Part shown: positions 37,216 through 47,686 of the stretch, in pieces
How positions within the stretch are numbered: position 1 is the stretch's first letter
How the letters are laid out: each line of letters opens with the position of its first letter
Assembly: GCA_963820995.1 (NCBI GenBank)
Contig: CAWGCL010000006.1
Location: 919,453 to 983,452, forward strand
Reading direction: 5' to 3'
Length of the DNA: 64,000 nt
Source of the DNA: JAGTVG01 sp963820995
GTDB lineage: Bacteria > Bacteroidota > Bacteroidia > Cytophagales > Cyclobacteriaceae
Position numbers and translations under genes: made by a program
The notes under the pieces: model-generated
The model's input: the letters and a program-made list of their open reading frames with translations, nothing else
Database searches by the model: none
Told to the model about the DNA's origin: nothing

Positions 37216-38595
37216 ATGAAAAATGTATTAAGGATTTTTATTATTCCCACGATTTTTACTCTTGTATTTTCATGTTCAGAGGTTAAGGAAAAGGATTCTG
37301 TATCTCCTTATATATCAATGGCTGATACACTGGAAAAAAGTCTTTATAATGATATTGTAAATTTATGGTACCCACGGATCATAGATCTTGAACACGGTGG
37401 GTATCTGACAAATTATTCATATAACTGGGAACAACTTCCAAATCAGGATAAATACCTTGTTTATCAGGCCAGGCATATCTGGACACTTTCCATGCTATAT
37501 AAAAATTATCCTGACAAAAGAGAATTCATCGATTATGCCAGTCATGGCTTTAAATTTCTTACGAGTAAGATGTGGGATGAAGAAGAAGGGGGATATTACC
37601 TTGCCGTGGATCAAGCCGGGCTTCCACTTGAGGAAAACATACATGAAAAAAGAATTTATGGCCAGGCATTTGCTATTTACGGACTGGCTGAATATTACAG
37701 TGCCTCAAAGGAAGCAGCGGCTCTTGAATGGGCCAAAAAATCATTTAACTGGATAGAAGAGAATGCACATGATCCAATAAATGGTGGATATTTTGAATTT
37801 CTGCATCGCGATGGTTCACCAGTCCTGGAATCTGATAGTTACCAAACTGAATTAAATGACCGTCTGGTAATTGGACTGAAAGACTACAACAGTTCTATCC
37901 ATATCCTGGAAGCACTCACTAGCTTATATCATATATGGCCGGATGAACTTGTTAAAGAAAGACTCGAAGAAATGTTTCATGTAGTCAGGGATATAATGGT
38001 AACAGATCCGGGATACCTGCTTCTTTATTTTACAGCAGACTGGACACCAGTTACAGGGAATACGCTGGATGAGATAGCAGGTGAAGAGCTATGGTATACC
38101 AGCCATGTGACCTTTGGGCATGATATAGAAACCTCCTATTTGTTATTTGAAGCAGCTGAAGCCCTAGAGAACCATGATGAGAGGACGGTAAAGGTTATTA
38201 AGCAACTGACAGACCATACCCTTATGAAAGGTTGGGATAAGGAAAATGGAGGGATTTTCGATAAAGGGAAGTATATGAAACCGGATAGCATGGTGATTAT
38301 TGACGAGAAGAAAGCCTGGTGGGGAGAAATTGAAGCTTTAAATAGCATGTTGTTACTTCATTCCTTATATCCTGAAGATGAAATGGATTACTACAGTTAT
38401 TTTTTGAAGCAATGGGATTTCCTGAATACTTATCAGATCGATCATGAATACGGCGGTTGGTACAATGGCAGTCTTGACACAAATCCTAGAAGCAAAATGG
38501 CGAATAAAGCACATCCCTGGAAGACTACCTATCACAATTCAAGGGGGATGGTGAATTGTATCAATATACTTCGGAAGCTGGGGAATGCTGATTAG
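37216..38595 (+). CDS. AGE-family epimerase-like lipoprotein
   Basis: The 459-residue lipoprotein (FTLVFSC) is an alpha/alpha barrel of the N-acylglucosamine/cellobiose 2-epimerase family: YLVYQARHIWTLS, ENIHEKRIYGQAFAIYGLAEYY, ESFNWIEENAHDP-type hairpins, SSIHILEALTSLY, FGHDIETSYLLFEAAEAL and KTTYHNSRGMVNCI. The conserved His residues are present. It is probably a periplasmic 2-epimerase for a glucose/mannose disaccharide, an unusual location because this family is usually cytoplasmic. The gene at 25.6 kb is a broken, signal-less relative. The last 4 bases overlap the end of the convergent CotH-like gene. Confidence 0.85.
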   Translation: MKNVLRIFIIPTIFTLVFSCSEVKEKDSVSPYISMADTLEKSLYNDIVNLWYPRIIDLEHGGYLTNYSYNWEQLPNQDKYLVYQARHIWTLSMLYKNYPDKREFIDYASHGFKFLTSKMWDEEEGGYYLAVDQAGLPLEENIHEKRIYGQAFAIYGLAEYYSASKEAAALEWAKKSFNWIEENAHDPINGGYFEFLHRDGSPVLESDSYQTELNDRLVIGLKDYNSSIHILEALTSLYHIWPDELVKERLEEMFHVVRDIMVTDPGYLLLYFTADWTPVTGNTLDEIAGEELWYTSHVTFGHDIETSYLLFEAAEALENHDERTVKVIKQLTDHTLMKGWDKENGGIFDKGKYMKPDSMVIIDEKKAWWGEIEALNSMLLLHSLYPEDEMDYYSYFLKQWDFLNTYQIDHEYGGWYNGSLDTNPRSKMANKAHPWKTTYHNSRGMVNCINILRKLGNAD

Positions 38596-39687
38596 TGTTT
38601 GCAGTTTCTGATAATAAACGAATTAACGCTTGCTTTGCTATCAATAAGTCTATAAAATCCATCGATATAATTAAGAGGTTTATTTTTACCTCCTTTGACA
38701 AGATAAGGAGAATCTGCAAACAGGGCTTCAATTTGGCTTCGTTTTTCATGAAAAAATTTAAATGCTTCGACATATTCATCCATTTCCCTGCAAGTGCCCA
38801 TATAAAACCGTTCCGTTACATTTTCGATTGGAAGAATTTCATGTGGTTCTGCATATTGAGCATCTATTATACCTGAATAATCAAAATCATATGGAATAGC
38901 AATTGGATAAGGGTAATTTGCATCCGCTACCCGGATGAGCTTTATATTATGCAATCCTGGAATACTCCAATCGGTGTTTCCTATCATCAACTGAAACAAG
39001 CCCATGATGGTAGAAGAGGCCCTGTCAACGTCATTATTTGGAATCCCTTTCCTGTCATATTCTTTTGAATTTAATCTTTGCGCCATCTGATCTGTTGGTT
39101 CGATCAGAAATGCAAAATTATCCCTTGGCTTCTTTTTACCTGATGTATCGATGTATTCCACCCGAAGCAAACGAACCCTGTAACTGAATTGGGATAATAT
39201 ATTATACATCTTATAGACATAATATTCCTGGATAAGATATTGATCGTACAATTCTCCCGACCTACAGTTCCCGACCAGTTTGATCTTGTCGAATTCCTGG
39301 ATCTGTGTCGAAAATTGCCTGCTTCTTCGGGAAATTCAACTTAATTGGAGGAAAGGAACACGTCTTCCTACGATAATTACCCCTGGCTTTTATTTTCAAT
39401 TCTCTCCTAACGGTAATGCTATCAAATAAAATGGTTTCAAATATCGCGGGTTGATATTCGTCCTGGAATTTCTTTTTAATGAAATTCCTGAAATCAGAAA
39501 TTATCCTGACATTCAGGATTTCATCATTATTGAAAAGGTCAAAAGTGTCCTTTATGTTGTCAATATTTGTCTTAAAAGAAGGGGAATTCTTGTACAGAGA
39601 ATCTAAATCATATACCTGAGCCGGAGCCTGAATATTTATAATAATGCAAAGGAAAAATAATGCTACAGGAAAGAATCGAATTCTCAT
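38592..39687 (-). pseudogene. Secreted CotH/kinase-like protein with one frameshift
   Basis: The first part (from ATG 39687) has a signal peptide (INIQAPAQ) and the motif RGNYRRKTCSFPPIKLNF. A single-base shift near 39295 makes this frame stop, while the family sequence goes on in the next frame (FDKIKLVGNC, then YDQYLIQEYYVYKMYN). MIGNTDWSIPGLHNIKL and IPYDFDYSG look like the catalytic loop (D...N) and the metal-binding Asp of CotH-type atypical kinases. This is inferred from pattern only. The family is common, uncharacterised and exported in Bacteroidota. The gene overlaps the neighbouring convergent gene by 4 bases. Confidence 0.65.
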
Positions 39688-39806
39688 TATCTAAAAGAAT
39701 AATTCCACAATTTATGAGAAATTTAAGCAAAAAGAATAGATTCATAAACATTTTATATACTATTTTGCGTTACATAATAGAACCCCAGATTGCAAATAAT
39801 GAATGA

Positions 39807-40383
39807 ATGAAGATGAGAAGACTCTGGATTGCCTTTATTGTATTTGCCATATTTTCATGCGGTGAAGAAGAACTTTCTTTTACTCCAACTGTAGAATCCT
39901 TATATTTAAATCAATTCAAAGTATGGAGTAAAACGGATATCATAGTTGATCCTGCAACTGGAGAAAAAATCAGTGAAAACGAAACCAGGGATCTTCAACT
40001 TCAATATATTTTTACTTCCGAAAACCGTAAGCGTATCAAACAATGGAGGTGAAAACTTTTTTACCTTTCCTGATAGTTACATTGGATTAGATTCCATTTC
40101 ATATACTGATCCAGGCAGTGGAGTAACAGTTTCATATTATGTTCTCGAGGTTTTCCGAATGAAAAACGGCGATCCGCGTTTCAAGGATAACTTTGATCCC
40201 AGAGATGAAGTCTACCCTGAACTTGATGGATATTACTTATTCCTGCACCTTGAAAACAAAATCCAGCCCGAGGCAGAAGGCGGTAGACTCACAGAGATTC
40301 TTCTTATGTATTCAGAGGGATATGCTGAGCGATATTCAATAATACTATCCCGGATTGTATCTAAACCGTACAAATCTCTATAG
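39807..40383 (+). pseudogene. Small lipoprotein of unknown function, frameshifted
   Basis: An ATG at 39807 gives a lipoprotein signal (FVFAIFSC) and about 70 further residues, then the frame runs into TGA at 40050. A second frame overlapping by about 100 bases carries the continuation (VSVSNNGGENFFTFPDSYIGLDSISYTD) to 40383. The shift lies near 40030-40045, in AT-rich sequence without a long homopolymer. I do not recognise the family; the strand-rich downstream part suggests a beta-sandwich. The end overlaps the convergent isomerase gene by 23 bases. Confidence 0.55.
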
Positions 40384-41248
40384 CATCCTCCAGGGCCATC
40401 AGTTTATCATCCCAGGTAGGAATAAATTCCTGTGCTACATAACCGTCAAAACCCGTTTCAACAATCGCCTTCATAATAGCCGGATAGTAGAGTTCCTGAG
40501 TATCATCTATTTCATGACGACCAGGTACGCCCCCTGTATGGTAATGAGCAATATACTGATGATTTTCCTTGATCGTGCGTATAACGTCCCCTTCCATGAT
40601 CTGCATATGGTAGATATCATACAAAAGCTTGAAGTTCTCTGATCCGATCATATTACATAATTCAACACCCCAAACCGTATAATCGCACATGTAATCTTTA
40701 TGATCAATCTTACTGTTGAGTAGTTCCATTACAATATTTACCTTGTATTTTTCGGCTTCTGACATGATCTTTTTCAGACCTTCTGCACAGTTTTTTAACC
40801 CGGTTTCATCATCCATCCCTTCTCTGTTGCCCGAAAGAACAATAATATTAGGTATTTTATATTTTGCAGCTACTGGAATTAGGTTCATAAAATCCTGTAT
40901 TAATTTCTCATGAAAAACCGGGTTATTCCATCCTCTGGCTATTCCCATTCCGGCTCCATTTCCCATAGCGCATGTCAGCCCGTATTCCTGAACGATTGGC
41001 CATTCCTTTGGCCCAACCAGATCAATGGATTGCAATCCAAATGCTTTTCCTTTTTCACATAGTACTTCGAGGGGAATATCATTATAACACCACCTACATG
41101 CAGAATGGTTTATCTTTTCACTAAGCTCCTTCCCCATAGCAGAATTGGCTGCTTCCAGTCTGCTGGACAAAAGAGAAGGCAAGCTAAGCATAGCGCCACC
41201 AGCCATTATTTTTTTTATTGAGTTTCGTCTTGTTTCTGAGAATTTCAT
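40361..41248 (-). CDS. TAT-exported hydroxypyruvate-isomerase-like TIM barrel
   Basis: The 295-residue protein has a TAT signal (TRRNSIKKIMAGG) and a PF01261 barrel with the Hyi-type C-terminus IAHYHTGGVPGRHEIDD, QELYYPAIMKAI and GYVAQEFIPTWD. The Glu/His set (NIVMELLNS, YDIYHMQ, HTGGVPGRHE) binds the divalent metal. Cytoplasmic Hyi interconverts hydroxypyruvate and tartronate semialdehyde; an exported homologue more likely acts on another keto sugar. It is monocistronic and overlaps the end of the convergent small lipoprotein gene by 23 bases. Confidence 0.85.
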   Translation of the reverse strand: MKFSETRRNSIKKIMAGGAMLSLPSLLSSRLEAANSAMGKELSEKINHSACRWCYNDIPLEVLCEKGKAFGLQSIDLVGPKEWPIVQEYGLTCAMGNGAGMGIARGWNNPVFHEKLIQDFMNLIPVAAKYKIPNIIVLSGNREGMDDETGLKNCAEGLKKIMSEAEKYKVNIVMELLNSKIDHKDYMCDYTVWGVELCNMIGSENFKLLYDIYHMQIMEGDVIRTIKENHQYIAHYHTGGVPGRHEIDDTQELYYPAIMKAIVETGFDGYVAQEFIPTWDDKLMALEDAIEICTV

Positions 41249-41402
41249 ATCTATTTATTTAGTTTTCAATAGTCTGAAGTCCATTTAATATAATGGACAT
41301 GGAAAGTGCGAAAAATTCAATAAAAAGTTTTTCAAAGTATATCATGTAGAGAATTTTCACATTCAATCCTTTTTTAAAAAATCAAAGGGAAATTACGAAA
41401 TA

Positions 41403-43611
41403 TTAGATATTTAACCAATAAATGAACTTAAATACCAAAGCCCTGTTCTTGCTTTGAAAATCATTATTCCAATAATTTTCCGTATACACCAGGTAGATAT
41501 CCGAAGCAGGAACGAATCGCCATCGGAAGCGGGCATTTAGGTTGACATTTTCTGCCTGTTCATTGAACTGAACAAAAGTAGTCAGGTAAATATTCTTGGT
41601 GAAGGTTACTTCCAGTCTTGGGCTTACCAATAAGAAAGAGGTGCTGGTATAAGGTTCCGGAAGTCTGATGTCATTATACTCAACATCAATGTTTATGTTT
41701 GCATAAGGTTGAAAGCGATATCCTACACTTCCTTCAAACTGGAATAATTTCCCATTGAAATATCCTCCGTATGTTGTATGGAAATCAAAAGTAAAAAGTT
41801 TTCCAGGAGCGCTTGAATATCTCAATCCGACATCAAACCAGGCATAATCTGATCCTGCCGGCAATTCTTCTCCTCCGGAATTTGTAGGATCAAAAGGTTC
41901 CTGCAACAGGACGTAATTATACCCAGTACCAATACCAAAGGAACTTCTGTTAAGTAAAGTGACATTATATCTTGCCGTACTGTTTATATCAGTTAGTGTA
42001 TAATCTTTATTCCAGAATAAATCAGCATCAACTGAAGGGCCATGAGAATTGATCTTTTTGGAAGAAGGGAAAAAGCTATATCTGAATTCCGGACTGATCC
42101 TGTGATAACCGTTCCTGGGAATGTATCCAACTTCTGCATTATAGTTTTCACCGACATATTGTTGTGACAATTCTAATTCGAGATTGCGGGTATCGTAGGA
42201 GAGATTGGCTGCCTGGTAGAAATCGTCACCTGTAAGATGAGGGCTAAATGATTTATGGACAAGGAATTTCCCGGTCCAGACATTATCTTTTGAGGCCAGA
42301 TTATATTCCAATCCTAAATCCCGGTTATATTTTTGGATACTGCTATCATCTACAGCATAGTCCAGGCCAAAGGACTCCTTGTTAATAAAAATGGCCTGTA
42401 TGTTTGAGCGGGAAAACACCTTTCTCTGAATGGCAGCTACAAAATAGTTCTGGTCTGGTATTCCGCCTTCTTCAATATTTCCTTCCTCATCAACCTTGGG
42501 GGTAACATCTCCAGTCTGGATATCCATCACCCCTATACGCCAGTTTTCATCCAGCTTTCCGCTAAGCCGGCCCCCATATTCAATGGGTGCATCCAAGCCT
42601 ATCCTCCTGGAGAAAAATGGCCTTGTTCCATGGTCTCCGAAATTGGCGAAGAGGTCAGAGTTTTCCAGGAAAAACTGCCGTCTTTCAGGGAAAAACAATT
42701 CAAAGCGGCTAAGATTGGTCACTCTGCCTGTCAACCTCAACTTGGGAAAAATCAGGATTTACAGTTAGATCAAGGTTTAAGCAGGCGTAATAGCTACTTT
42801 AGCATCAAGACCAAAATCATAATCGAAATCCGTGGATTCGCCACTCTTCAACATTTTTACTGGCGCTTGCAGTTCCAAATGGAATTATGGAGATGTTAGT
42901 TCCCTGTTTTGGAGGAGGTTCTTCCCAGATCAGGTTTCCCGTAAAGGCCAGCGATGCAGATTGAAATTGCCTCGGGACAGGCGTCCAGGCAGATTTTTCA
43001 TTATAAGAAAGATCAAGACGTGAAAAATTGATCCCCCAGCTTTTTAGCCCTTTTTTATACCTGAGTGTTTTGAAAGGAATGGCTGCCTCAAATATCCATT
43101 TATCTTCATAATTCTTTACGGTTGACTTCCACTTATTATCCCAGTTCAGATTGATCCGGCCACCATCAGCTTGTTCACCATCCCATTCGCCTCCGGCAGC
43201 ATTTGCTCCAAATGAAAATCCATTTGTCAGGTCATTAAAAGGATCGATGACACAAAAGAAATTATCATTTAAGCCAAAGTCAAAATCCCGTTTCATTGAG
43301 GAGACTACAATGTCGCTTCCTTCTTTGAGGTACATAATAGCTGACATATACAGGTTCTTATCGTCATAAGCCACACGCACCTCTGTTATTGCATTGGCTA
43401 AACTGGTATCCATCGGCATCATCATATGAAAATCGTCAGCTACATCCGCTTTCTGCCAGGTCTCTTCATCGAGAACGCCATCTATTGTTATCTCATCCAG
43501 GGTTTTATTGCAATATAGATTGAAGTCGTTATTTACCTTATTTATTTCCTGTGCCATTAAGGATAATGGCAACAACATAACATAAAAAATATAAAAAAAT
43601 CTCTTCACCAA
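41403..43611 (-). pseudogene. DUF5916-like CBM9/outer-membrane beta-barrel protein, broken by three frameshifts
   Basis: The N-terminal part (43611-42817) has a signal peptide, then a CBM9-like sandwich (DEITIDGVLDEETWQKADVADDF, MSSMKRDFDFGLNDNFF-type strands). The C-terminal part (42740-41403) is an aromatic-rich beta-barrel ending in a membrane strand (RALVFKFIYWLNI). Between them, about 120 bases contain three single-base lesions (near 42844, 42779 and 42725). Read across, they restore DYDFGLDAKVAITPALNLDLTVNPDFSQVEVDRQVTNLSRFE-type sequence. The family is an outer-membrane protein of unknown role linked to glycan use. The start is TTG or GTG. Clustered compensating lesions make assembly error a serious possibility. 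Confidence 0.75.
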
Positions 43612-43880
43612 CTCAGAGTTTGAACAATTCCGCCAAATATATTCAAAAACACAGAAAGAACTCTGATTACTTAAAACCGAATTCTAATGCTTACAAAATA
43701 ATCCCTGAAAATTGAAGAAAATCTGATTTGGATATTTTATGCTTCGAATCCAATCATTAAAGGGAAATCGTAAGTAATTATGATCAATAGATAGAGAGCA
43801 TACGATTTTGCACACAATCTATAAAGAATTGCATTCTGAGTGTTAGAACATCCTTTTATTTCATTTAATCGTTGATTGTC

Positions 43881-46800
43881 ATGAAGTATTATATTAAATT
43901 GTATATTCTGATTTTATTAAAGGACATGATTTTTAAACCGTTAGGGCAATTATCCTCGTTTGTCAATTCCTGGATCATTGCAGCAATCATAATTTTAATC
44001 CCCAACCATGTTGTCTCAAATATTCTACAACAATATCCATTCGAAAAATCGCAGCAAGTTCTGATAGCAGATTCACTCTTACAGGATGGATTATATAAAT
44101 CAGCCATTGAATTTTATAAACTAGCATCCGATGGATACAGGGAAGATAAAAATTGGGAAGGTGTTATTTATTCACTAAACAAAATAGGATGGGCGAAGAT
44201 CGCTGATTTCCAGAAGGTAGAAGGATACAATATTTTAAAGGAATCTTCAAAGTTAATCGATAAAAACAATCTCCCAGGTAGTTTACTTATAGCTGACAAC
44301 TATCTTTATAAAGGCATATCTCTGTCAAGAATAGGAAGGTTTGATTCAGCTATATACTATCATGAGAAAGATATATCCCTTCGAAAAAGGATTCAGGGTG
44401 AAAGGAGTGAATCCCTGGCTGAGAGTTTTCGCCATTATGGACAATGCCTTGCAGATTATGGGAATCTTTCTCAGGGAGAAAAATATCTAAGAGAATCAAT
44501 TGAAATTTTTGCAGATTATTATCCCAGGGATCATTTGATTTTTGGGAGGTTATATGGAACATTAAGTTCAATCCTAAGAAGAAAATATGATTATGAAAAT
44601 GCGGTTATATATGCGGAAATGTCTATTGATATTTTAAACAAGGCTGGGGATTCCCAGATCAATTCTTATGTAATTTCTCTAATCACATTGGGTAACATTC
44701 ATAATTCGTTTAAGAAATTCGATAAGGCGTTCAGTGTTTATAATGAAACACTCAAGGTTATAAAAGATCATCCCGAGGTAAATAATGAATATTTAATCTA
44801 CTTTTTTTATCCAAATCTGGCATTCTTATATAACCAAGTTAATAAACCTGACAGCGCACTTTATTATGTAAATCTCTCAAAAGAGTTACTCATAAAGTTT
44901 AACCTGTATGATATTGGATTTGGATGGACATCCTGGTTTGATTTGATTGCAGGAGAGGCTTACAGTCTTAAATATGAATACGATATGGCGAAAAAACTTG
45001 CTTTCAATACATTAGGAATATACGAAAATATATTTAAGGAAAGTTCTACTGATCTGGCTACAATTAATCATGTAATTGCTAAAATTTACCAGGGGCAGAA
45101 TTATTATGATTCTGCATTATTCTATTATCAAAAAGCACTTATTGAATTCTTGCCAGATTTTGATGATTGGAATATTTATTCAAATCCTGACAATGGCGGT
45201 AGAACTGATGTTCTCTTTCTATATGATTTGTTATACGGGAAAGCCGATGTTTTCAGAAATTATTTCTTAAGGACCAGAGAAGAAAAATATCTAAAAACAG
45301 CACTTGAAATATACAATCTAATAGATAAAATAAATGATGACATTAGGAATTCCAAAATGGCAGAAGGTTCTTTACTCGCCATAAATGAGTTATTCAGAGC
45401 GGATTATGAAAAGGGAATAGATTGTGCCTTTGAATTGTATAAATTGACTGGTGATAACTAATATTTACACAACACATTCAAATTGATTGAAAAAAGCAAG
45501 TATATGTTACTCCTTAAGTCCTTATCAGCTGCTGAATATTATGATGCTTCAGCTTCCGTGGATCTTAAAAATATTGAAGACAGCCTGAAATCCCAATATA
45601 TAAACTATCAATTACAAATCGAATCAGAAAACACAAAGGATGTGCCTGACCCTACTATATTAGCTGAACTCACCGAGAAAAGGAATCAATACGGTATTGA
45701 ACTGGATAATTTTAAAATGATGGTAACAGTAAAGTATCCAAATTATGCCATGGTCAAGTATGATACTTTGATAAAAACATATCAGGATTTCAAAGCGTAT
45801 TGTGATAAGAATGATCTCCTGGGAATGGAGTTCTACTGGGGATTAGAAAACATATATGTTATCACCACCAATAACCCTGGCCATGAAGCATATAAAGTAG
45901 AATTAAATGACTCTTTGAGAACTTCCATATCGGTTTTATTAAACCAATTATCCAGGGGGTTTTCAATATCAAACAGTAAAATCGATTTTAATGAATTTAT
46001 GCTTCATTCTCACCAGGTATATAAAGATCTTTTGACGGAAGCATTACAAACATATCCAAATGATCGGCAAATTCTAATTATACCGGATGGGCTCCTTTCT
46101 CAACTGCCCTTTGAAATACTTTTAACTGAAAAAATCTCAGAGGATTATGTCGATTACCAAAACCTCCCATATCTGATCAATACGTATTACACTGGATATG
46201 CATATTCTGCAAATCTGCTTTTATCCAAACCCTTAATAACCGGGCAATCCGGTGACAGATTGGTTGCTTTCAGCTATTCCAAGATTAATGCGGATCAAAA
46301 GGATGAAGGCAGATCCGGAGCTCAGGAAGAATTACATCATGCAGCCATAGAACTGCAAGCCATAAGAAAAGAAATGGGGCCAAAGAAAAGCAGGTACTAT
46401 TATGACCTGGATGCGACTGAGAGTCAATTTAAAAGAATAGCTTCTAATTATCATATCATTCACCTTGCTGTACACGGGGAATCGGACACTACAAGTTCAA
46501 TGAATACAAAGTTGATATTTAAAAATGAGCTTGACTCAATGGAGGATGGAGAACTATTTATGCATGAATTGTTTGGTTTAGATCTTTCAAATACAGAATT
46601 AGCTGTTTTAAGTGCTTGCGAAACCGGAATTGGAAAAGCTTATACAGGAGAAGGGGTTTTCAGTATGGCTCGGGGTTTTGCGTATGCAGGTTGCCCGTCC
46701 ATTGTTATGAGCTTATGGCGAGTGGACGATAGATTTACTGCACAACTAATGAAAAACTTTTATAAGAATCTTAAAAAGGGAGAAAATATTGCTGCATCAC

Positions 46801-47012
46801 TAACCAACAGCAAACGACAATTTATAGCTGAATCCGGTGAGATTGGAGCTCACCCATCGAATTGGGCTGCATTCATTCCAATAGGTAAAAATCTCGTAGT
46901 AGTAAAGAAATCCTATATCGTTTATTATTTATTAAGCGCTGTTGTAATCATAATATTATTTCTTATCTATATCAGAACAAAGAAATCTCCTATTAAGAAT
47001 ACTACCATTTGA
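43881..47012 (+). pseudogene. TPR-CHAT caspase-like protease, split by one in-frame stop
   Basis: Reading from ATG 43881, a first part with a hydrophobic N-terminal segment (about 26-45) and eight or more TPR repeats ends at TAA (45459-45461). The same frame continues without any shift to 47012 as a CHAT protease. The residues after the stop complete a familiar TPR/linker pattern (LYKLTGDN-stop-YLHNTFKLIEKSK). Counted in the joined frame from 43872, the CHAT dyad is H868 in HLAVHG and C916 in LSACETG. A C-terminal membrane helix follows (about 1015-1035). Read as one, it is about 1,040 residues. If the stop is real, the second part could start only at a TTG. It is probably inactive or a two-protein form. 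Confidence 0.75.
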
Positions 47013-47183
47013 ATGCGTATTGAAAGCTTTAAATAATTAACATGTAATAGAAAAATATAGAGGAGGCTCTTATTTATTGGATGCATCTTTCGTTTAATAT
47101 TAATGATATAAAAAATTAAGTTTTAACCAGAATATCTCACAGATCCCTTGGAAAAGTTGTTAACCTCTATCCGATAAAAATAA

Positions 47184-47212
47184 AAAAAGGCTGCGTTTGA
47201 GACAGCCCTTTT
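47184..47212. terminator. Hairpin between convergent CHAT and sigma-locus genes
   Basis: GGCTG at 47189-47193 pairs with CAGCC at 47203-47207, and flanking A and T tracts extend the stem with one bulge. It sits between the CHAT gene and the convergent 122-residue gene, so it can end both transcripts. Confidence 0.5.
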
Positions 47213-47246
47213 AATAGCAAATTTGTCAATATGACTTGTAATAGTT

Positions 47247-47615
47247 TTATTTTATTAAAGGATATATCCTATCCCCTTCTACTTCACTTACAGGATCTTT
47301 CAATGGGGTCTCAAAATGTTCATGGCCACGAAGACATCTTTCTACGAATTCTGTAAATTCTGTTTCAGGTCCTATTACAGAAATTTTTGTAAGTTCATTT
47401 TTAATTTTGCATCCACACCAAAAAAATGATTTTTTATCATCTAACTTTTCAATTTTTCCATCCAGTTTATAACCTGCGGGTAAATGTTTTAACTGTTCAT
47501 CTTTTTTGTAAACGGCTAATTCGCCTTTTCTGGGATTCTTTTCATCTGGAATCCAAACTACGCCATAAAGGCCTTGTTCTTGGTTGTGAATGGGATCTCT
47601 AATTACTCCTGGCAT
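47247..47615 (-). CDS. 122-residue cytoplasmic protein of unknown function next to CHAT/sigma genes
   Basis: The protein has no signal or membrane segment. It has an N-terminus PGVIRDPIHNQEQGLYGVVW, a Cys pair in FFWCGCKIKN, and a third Cys in VERCLRGHEHFETP. I do not recognise a family. It is encoded last in the minus-strand group sigma factor, TPR/anti-sigma, this gene, and faces the CHAT protease gene. By analogy with known CHAT and caspase loci, where a neighbouring small protein is the substrate or inhibitor, it could be the protease target. That is purely positional inference. Confidence 0.6.
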   Translation of the reverse strand: MPGVIRDPIHNQEQGLYGVVWIPDEKNPRKGELAVYKKDEQLKHLPAGYKLDGKIEKLDDKKSFFWCGCKIKNELTKISVIGPETEFTEFVERCLRGHEHFETPLKDPVSEVEGDRIYPLIK

Positions 47616-47686
47616 AATTTCTAGTGTTTTAGGTGGTGATAATTTAATTTAGGTTATGAAACAATATATATTAAAAAGCTGAATTT

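Noticed and set aside
43889..44107. Antisense open frames over many long genes
   Set aside because: They overlap coding sequence with clear domain content on the other strand and have no family features; they are shadows caused by codon bias.
45459..45461. TAA as a reassigned sense codon or programmed readthrough
   Set aside because: Many intact genes in the window end at TAA, so there is no sign of reassignment, and no readthrough-stimulating structure is evident next to this codon.
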